This document shows, in pieces, positions 57,666 through 64,000 of a stretch of DNA of 64,000 nt. This stretch comes from Amaurobius ferox. Lineage: Eukaryota > Arthropoda > Arachnida > Araneae > Amaurobiidae. The notes beneath the pieces are model-generated. The model saw nothing but the letters and a program-made list of their open reading frames with translations. It was not told the DNA's origin and ran no database searches. The stretch is from contig OX578142.1 in the NCBI GenBank assembly GCA_951213105.1, forward strand, positions 5,162,649-5,226,648, in the 5' to 3' direction. The stretch's first letter is position 1, and each line of letters begins with the position of its first letter. Position numbers and translations under genes: made by a program.

Positions 57666-59888
57666 TGTTGTGCTTAGATTCAGAGATTTTCATTTTCTAA
57701 GATTTTTAATGTTCAAAATTCATAATTTCCCCCTTCCCTTCAAAATTCAAAATTAATTTATGGTTATTGAATATTTCGGCGATTCATCTCGTATTAACGT
57801 TTATTTATTATCCCTTTCATACATTTTTATATTCCAAATTACACACGCGAAGTAGCTACAAACGCTAAATGTATTCATAGAATCCTTTACTTATTCGCCA
57901 GTGCCCCTGTAATTTTCCTTTTCGGCCTTACGGCTTCACTTTCGAACGGCAATTATATTCCTCTGAAAGCCAAAAATAACGCTCCTTTTTGACCATTTCA
58001 TTGCTTATCGGCTGAGTTGATGCTTTTACCAGATGTTTTGGGGTGCCTAAAAATTCCGTAGGGTTGGTGCAACGGAGCAATGAACTTTGGCGGGAAAACG
58101 TGGTAGCTAGCTTGGCGGCATTTTCGTGCCGCGCGGTTCGTTGCGAAGTGTCCCTTTTTTTTTTATTCCCCGGGGTATGTGAGGCGCTCTGTGTGCGGCG
58201 CAAGTTTTTTCACTCGCCAAGATTGGCGTCTCCTGGGAAGCGAAAATTTGGTTGGCAGGAGAGTTGGATTCTGAGCAGCAGACGTGTGAGGTTGATAAAA
58301 TTTCTAGGGGCCGAGCCTGGCGCTCGCGCCCCGGGTCGCCGGTAGCTAACGAATTTGGATACTGAGCATCTTGGCATTCCTGAAACTGACTACAGCGTAT
58401 TAGTAAAAATGCCTGCCTCTGAGTCCAGCGCCTTTGCAGGGAACTACGTCAAATTGGCGATTCCGTTTCTGCACAAGTTCAACTGTCTTTGTCACCGGAT
58501 GTTCTATTAGTTATTGAATACAACGTTGAGAAATATCGGCCAATGATTCATCATCAATCGTCATGCCAACAAAGATTGTCCAACAACAATGTTTTTGGGA
58601 AGCCTTTCATGCTTCAGAATTCCCATAAGACTTACTGTCCTTATTGCCGGCCAACTCAAGTGTTTACTGTCATCAATTCATCCCATAAATACGTCATTAC
58701 AGTGATAAATGCATCAGTGATCCCTCTCCACATTTTTCAGTGTTCCTCAAGTGTTTTGCGGGCCCACACTCGAGAGCTCCGCCGTTATGAGCTGTATTTT
58801 ATTTTACCGGCCAACTCGAAGCGTTTTGATTTCAACCGTGTCATTAAATTTTACCAAGTTACATGTGAGAAAGTATTAGCATGTTCCAGAAAGAAAAATG
58901 TAAATTTCAATGTAGTTCTATAAAAAGTTTCAATAGTAAAGATAGAAAGTGTTACATGTTTTTACAAGACAACAAATAATAAGTATATTTTTATAAAAAG
59001 GTGTATGTAGCTTTGTGAGTTTTATCGTTTATGGTGCTGACATCTAGTGAGAGTGTTTTTAAATATTTCTCTATGATAGAAATTTCACGCAGAAAATGGA
59101 GAAACAGTGTTTTCTGTTTACTCTTCCTTTTAAAGATGTGAACATATATGTAGAAGGTTTTGTCATTTACAATTTGTGTTTGTTTTTATTAATTTGAGTA
59201 ATTCATTTAACATTTTTAGTGGTGGACAGCTCAGGCAGACCAAACTCTGGTCTTCAGACCAGAGTGGAATCTGAACCTGGGATTTAAAATTGATAACTGG
59301 GTTATTTAATTTGGGTTTTAGTATTTCTTTTCTTATTATCGCAATGTACTTTAACTATCCACTATACGAATTATTAGTATTAACAATTTGGAAGATGTTT
59401 TTTGTTTGTAAATTTAAAGTGTTAATAAAGAAGGTTTTAGTTTAACATATAATTGAGTTGAGTTTTTCTTTTGTGTTTCTTTGTTGGCTGTGCTCTATTT
59501 AATTCTGGGTTAAAGGTAAGTGAAGTTTTAGAGAATTTGTTGATTGTTAATGATAATTATAAAAGGTAAACAACCAAGAATTATGCACAGGCCAAACTGT
59601 AGGAAAAGCAATTAGAAAAAGAAACATTATTAAAATAAGTTAGGAACTCTAATATTGAAGTGTAATAAGCAATGTAATATTAAATGGTAAAAAAGGAAAC
59701 AAAGAATATTAATACACCAAAAGAAACCTTTATTAACTTATATTAAGAGTAAAAATAAAATTAACTTATTTACATTAAAAGAAAAATAAATCTTGGAAGT
59801 AAAAGATATAAAAGATAAGTAGTAACTATATTTATTTATTTTAAAATATACGAAAAATGAAAAAAAAAGCTTTTTTTTATTCACAACA
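57666..59888 (+). repeat. Solo long LTR in satellite
   Basis: A 2,223-bp LTR, TGTTGTGCTTAG...TTCACAACA, in the orientation opposite to 37,718-39,881 and clearly the same family. Its far end is TTCACAACA rather than TCATCATAACA, marking a subfamily. No internal region remains, so LTR-LTR recombination is the likely origin. It contains the CTCTGGTCT hairpin (about 59,243-59,264). Confidence 0.85.
58489..58923 (+). other. Open frame inside solo LTR, no recognised product
   Basis: A 144-codon frame opening at TTG (first ATG further in), with peptides such as HKTYCPYCRPTQVFTVINSS. It has no known domain. The duplicate at 63,252 differs by a few residues and runs on to 173 codons because the stop is a GAA there. 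It may be a chance frame in LTR DNA; listed because it is the longest frame in this LTR family. Confidence 0.2.
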
Positions 59889-59892
59889 AAAT

Positions 59893-62425
59893 CAACAAAA
59901 AATAAAAATTTGTCATTTCCAATATCACCCAAATCAAGCTTCAGATTTCCTTTTACAACCAGAAATGTGAATGTTAAAAAAGATGGAATTAACTGCAAAT
60001 GGGTGCTAAATCACTCTTTGGTTTTATTTGCATTGGATTTGGGAATTCAACAAAAAATAAAAATTATTCATTTACGATATCACCCAAATCAAGCTTCTGA
60101 TTTCCTTTTCAGCCAGAAAGGTGAATCTCAAAATATATGGAATTAAGCACAAATGGGTTCTAAATTACTCTTTTGTTTTATTTGCATTGGATTTAGGAAT
60201 TCAACAAAAAATAAAAATTATTCATTTACGAAATCACCCAAATCAAGCTTCTGATTTCCTTTTCAGCCAGAAATGGGAATTTTAAAAAAGTTGGAATTAA
60301 CTGCGAATGGGTGCTAAATCACTCTTTTGTTTTATTTGCATTGGATTTGGGAAATTAACAGAAAATAAGAATAATTCATTTTAATATCACCCAAATTCAG
60401 CTTCCAATTTCCTTTTTCAGCCAGAAAAGTGAATCTCAAAAAAGATGGAATTAAGCGCAAATCGGTGCTAAATCACACTTTTGTTATATTTGCATAGGAT
60501 TTGGGAAATCAGCAAAAATAAGAATAATTCACTTACAATATCTCCCAAGTCAAGCTCCAGATTTCCTTTTTGAGCCAGAAAAGTGAATCTCAAAAAGATG
60601 GAATTAAGCGCAAATGTGTTCTAAAAAACTCTTTTGTTTTATTTGCATTGGAATTGGAAAATTACTGAAAATAAAAAGCATTCACTTACAATATCACCCA
60701 AATCAAGCTTCTGATTTCCTTTTTCAGTCAGAAATGCCAATCTCAAAATATATGGAATTAAGCCAAATGGGTTCTAAATTACACTTTTGTTTCATTTGCA
60801 TTGGATTTGGGAAATTAACAGAAAATAAGAATAATTCATTTTAATATCACCCAAATCCAGCTTCCAATTTCCTTTTTCATCCAGAAAAGTGAATCTCAAA
60901 AAAGATGGAATTAAGCGCATATCGGTGCTAAATCACAATTTTGTTTAATTTGCATTGGATTTGGGAAATTAACAGAAAATAAGAAAAATTTATTTACAAT
61001 ATCTCCCAAGTCAAGTTCCAGATTTCCTTTTTGAGCCAGAAAAGTGAATCTCAAAAAGATGGAATTAAGCGCAGATGGGTTCTAAATAATTCTTTTGTTT
61101 TATTTGCATTGGATATTGAAAATTACTGAAAATAAGAATCATTCATTTACAATATCATCCAATCCGGCTATCCAACTTGCCGCTCTATATCATAGGACGA
61201 GTCGGCTGGCCTGGCTTTCGACAATATCATCCAAATACAGTTTATGATTTCCGTTTTTAGACAGAAAGGTTAATCTCAAAATATATGGAATTAAGCATAA
61301 ATGGGTTCTATATTACTCTTTTGTTTTATTTGCACTGGATTTGGGAATTCAACAGAAAATAAAAATAATTCATTTACGATATCACCCAAATCAAGCTTCT
61401 GATTTCCTTTTTCAGCCAGAAATGTGAATCTTAAAAAAGATGGAATTAACCGCAAATGGGTGTAAATAACTCTTTTGTTTTATTTGCATTGGATTTGGGA
61501 AATTAACAGAAAATAAGAATAATTCATTTTAATATCATCTAAATCCAGCTTCCAATTTCCTTTTTCAGCCAGAAAAGTAAATCTCAAAAACGATGGAACT
61601 AAGAGCAAATCGGTGCTAAATCACACTTTTGTTTTCTTTGCATTGGATTTGGGAAATCAGCAAAAATAAGAATAATTCATTTACAATATCTCCCAAGTCA
61701 AGCTCCGGATTTCCTTTTTGAGCCAGAAAAGTGAATCTCAAAAAGATGGAATTAAGCTCAGATGGGTTCTAAATAACTCTTTTGTTTTATTTGCATTGGA
61801 TTTGGAAAATTACTGAAAATAAGAATCATTCATTTACAATATCACCCAAATCAAGCTTCTGATTTCCTTTTTCAGCCAGAAATGTCAATCTCAATATATA
61901 TGGAATTAAGCCAAATGGGTTCTAAATAATCTTTTCTTTTATTTGCATTGGATTTGGGAAATTAACGGAAAATAAGAATAATTCATTTTAATATCACCCA
62001 AATCCAGCATCCAATTTCCTTTTTCACCCAGTAAAGTGAATCTCAAAAAAGATGGAACTAAGCGCCAATCGGTGCTAAATCACACTTTTGTTTTATTTGC
62101 ATTGGATTTGGGAAATCAACAGAAAATAAGAATAATTCAATTACAATATCACCTAAATCAAGCTTCAGATTTCCTTTTTCAGGCAGAAAAGTGAATCTAA
62201 AAAAAAATAGAACTATGCGCAAATGAGTTCTAAATCACTCACTCTTCTGTTTTATTTCCATTGGCTATAGGAAATCAACAGAAAATAAGAAAAATTCATT
62301 TACAATATCACCCAAATCAAGTTTATGATTTCCGTTTTTAGCCAGAAAAGTGAATCTCAAAATATATGGAATTATGCGCAAATGGGTTCTAAATTACTCT
62401 ATAGTTTTTTTGCATTGGAGTTGGG
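59893..62425. repeat. Satellite array, third block
   Basis: About sixteen units of the same satellite. It includes the 60-nt insert at 61,161-61,219 and ends in the same rare variant unit (TATAGTTTTTTTGCATTGG) that precedes the LTR at 57,666. Confidence 0.9.
61161..61219. mobile_element. Small insert (about 60 nt) in satellite, second copy
   Basis: Homologous to 37,278-37,339, with the same flanking CAATATCATCCAA repeats and a few substitutions. It shows that the two satellite blocks share an ancestor carrying the insert. Confidence 0.65.
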
Positions 62426-62429
62426 AAAT

Positions 62430-64000
62430 TGTTGTGCTTAGATTCAGAGATTTTCATTTTCTAAGATTTTTAATGTTCAAAATTCATAATTTCCCTCTTC
62501 CCTTCAAAATTCAAAATTAATTTATGGTTATTGAATATTTCGGCGATTTATCTCGTATTAACGTTTATTTATTATCCCTTTCATACATTTTTATATTCCA
62601 AATTACACACGCGAAGTAGCTACAAACGCTAAATGTATTCATAGAATCCTTTACTTATTCGCCAGTGCCCCTGTAATTTTCCTTTTCGGCCTTACGGCTT
62701 CACTTTCGAACGGCAATTATATTCCTCTGAAAGCGAAAAATAACGCTCCTTTTTGACCATTTCATTGCTTATCGGCTGAGTTGATGCGTTTACCAGATGT
62801 TTTGGGGTGCCTAAAAATTCCGTAGGGTTGGTGCAACGGAGCAATGAACTTTGGCGGGAAAACGTGGTAGCTAGCTTGGCGGCATTTTCGTGCCGCGCGG
62901 TTCGTTGCGAAGTGTCCCTTTTTTTTTATTCCCCGGGGTATGTGAGGCGCTCTGTGTGCGGCGCAAGTTTTTTCACTCGCCAAGATTGGCGTCTCCTGGG
63001 AAGCGAAAATTTGGTTGGCAGGAGAGTTGGATTCTGAGCAGCAGACGAGTGAGGTTGATAAAATTTCTAGGGGCCGAGCCTGGCGCTCGCGCCCCGGGTC
63101 GCCGGTAGCTAACGAATTTGGATACTGAGCATCTTGGCATTCCTGAAACTGACTACAGCGTATTAGTAAAAATGCCTGCCTCTGAGTCCAGCGCCTTTGC
63201 AGGGAACTACGTCAAATTGGCGATTCTGTTTCTGCACAAGTTCAACTGTCTTTGTCACCGGATGTTCCATTAGTTATTGAATACAACGTTGAGAAAAATC
63301 GGCCAATGATTCATCATCAATCGTCATGCCAACAAAGATTGTCCAACAACAATGTTTTTGGGAAGCCTTTCATGCTTCAGAATTCCCATAAGACTTACTG
63401 TCCTTATTGCCGGCCAACTCAAGTATTTACTGTCATCAATTCATCTCATAAATACGTCATTACAGTGATAAATGCATCAGTGATCCCTCTCCACATTTTT
63501 CAGTGTTCCTCAAGTGTTTTGCGGGCCCACACTCGAGAGCTCCGCCGTTATGAGCTGTATTTTATTTTACCGGCCAACTGGAAGCGTTTTGATTTCAACC
63601 GTGTCATTAAATTTTACCAAGTTACATGTGAGAAAGTATTAGCATGTTCCAGAAAGAAAAATGTAAATTTCAATGTAGTTCTGGAAAAAGTTTCAATAGT
63701 AAAGATAGAAAGTGTTACATGTTTTTGCAAGACAACAAATAATAAGTATATTTTTATAAAAAGGTGTATGTAGCTTTGTGAGTTTTATCGTTTATGGTGC
63801 TGACATCTAGTGAGAGTGTTTTTAAATATTTCTCTATGATAGAAATTTCACGCAGTAAATGGAGAAACAGTGTTTTCTGTTTACTCTTCCTTTTAAAGAT
63901 GTGAACATATATGTAGAAGGTTTTGTCATTTACAATTTGTGTTTGTTTTTATTAATTTGAGTAATTCATTTAACATTTTTAGTGGTGGACAGCTCAGGCA
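62430..64000 (+). repeat. Long LTR, duplicate of 57,666-59,888, cut by window end
   Basis: Same junction (GGGAAAT|TGTTGTGCTTAG) after the same rare satellite variant, offset by 4,764 bp. It runs to the window edge near the AGTGGTGGACAGCTCAGGC phrase, so the far end is not visible. It is therefore a segmental duplicate rather than an independent insertion. Confidence 0.85.
63252..63773 (+). other. Open frame inside LTR duplicate, no recognised product
   Basis: A 173-codon version of the frame at 58,489-58,923. A stop in the other copy is replaced by a Glu codon here. No domain recognised, and probably non-coding LTR sequence. Confidence 0.2.

Noticed and set aside
34930..62425. CRISPR-like or minisatellite array
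   Set aside because: The unit is contiguous 153-156 bp satellite with no unique spacers, in a clearly eukaryotic context.

Overview
This is a repeat-rich, AT-rich animal genomic window with no complete cellular gene. The Gag type of its LTR elements (a charged coiled coil, then a capsid core, a CX2CX4HX4C knuckle and an LVDSGA protease), the abundant Tc1, hAT, Penelope-like and Helitron-like debris, and the long-LTR elements suggest an arthropod. A spider is my best guess, but that is inference from recalled families, not proof. No rRNA gene, intact tRNA gene or CRISPR array was seen.

Region 1 (1-10 kb): scattered fossils. These are a tRNA-derived SINE-like piece, a broken Tc1 transposase, two possible exons of an unrecognised host gene, a decayed two-exon DUF4806-like gene whose intron carries a Penelope-like RT fragment, a short hAT element and a minisatellite. 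At 6.87-7.62 kb lies a compact cluster of three small AT-rich ORFs. Two of them are preceded by the same 29-nt leader (27 of 29 identical). The cluster is followed by four terminator-like hairpins and then a 76-nt near-perfect palindrome. It looks like a fragment of an integrated DNA virus or virus-like transposon and is the most novel-looking part of the window. Next to it is a frameshifted reverse transcriptase on the minus strand.

Region 2 (10-21.3 kb): two Helitron-like non-autonomous elements in opposite orientation flank a member of a second dispersed family (B/C). B/C has a conserved terminal hairpin. Hairpins, local duplications and long featureless AT-rich stretches follow.

Region 3 (21.35-31.8 kb): one insertion with the structure LTR-internal-LTR-internal-LTR, flanked by a single 5-bp target duplication (ATATA). 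Both internal regions (about 4.15 kb, coding on the minus strand) carry a broken gag-protease and a glutamate-rich region but no reverse transcriptase, RNase H or integrase.

Region 4 (31.8-64 kb): more B/C copies, then a satellite array with a 153-156 bp period that starts near 34.93 kb. An 18.8-kb LTR element (LTRs at 37,718-39,881 and 53,071-56,537, target duplication GAAC) interrupts the array. That element holds a 4.1-kb foldback made of two same-family LTRs head to head (own target duplication GTAC), a B/C insertion, and a different 1.88-kb solo LTR (target duplication GTAT) inside its right LTR. The satellite resumes and is interrupted again by a related solo LTR (57,666-59,888, target duplication AAAT). 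The satellite-LTR junction recurs 4,764 bp downstream, so that segment is tandemly duplicated. The nesting gives a relative order: satellite, then long-LTR insertions, then foldback and solo LTR, then local duplication.
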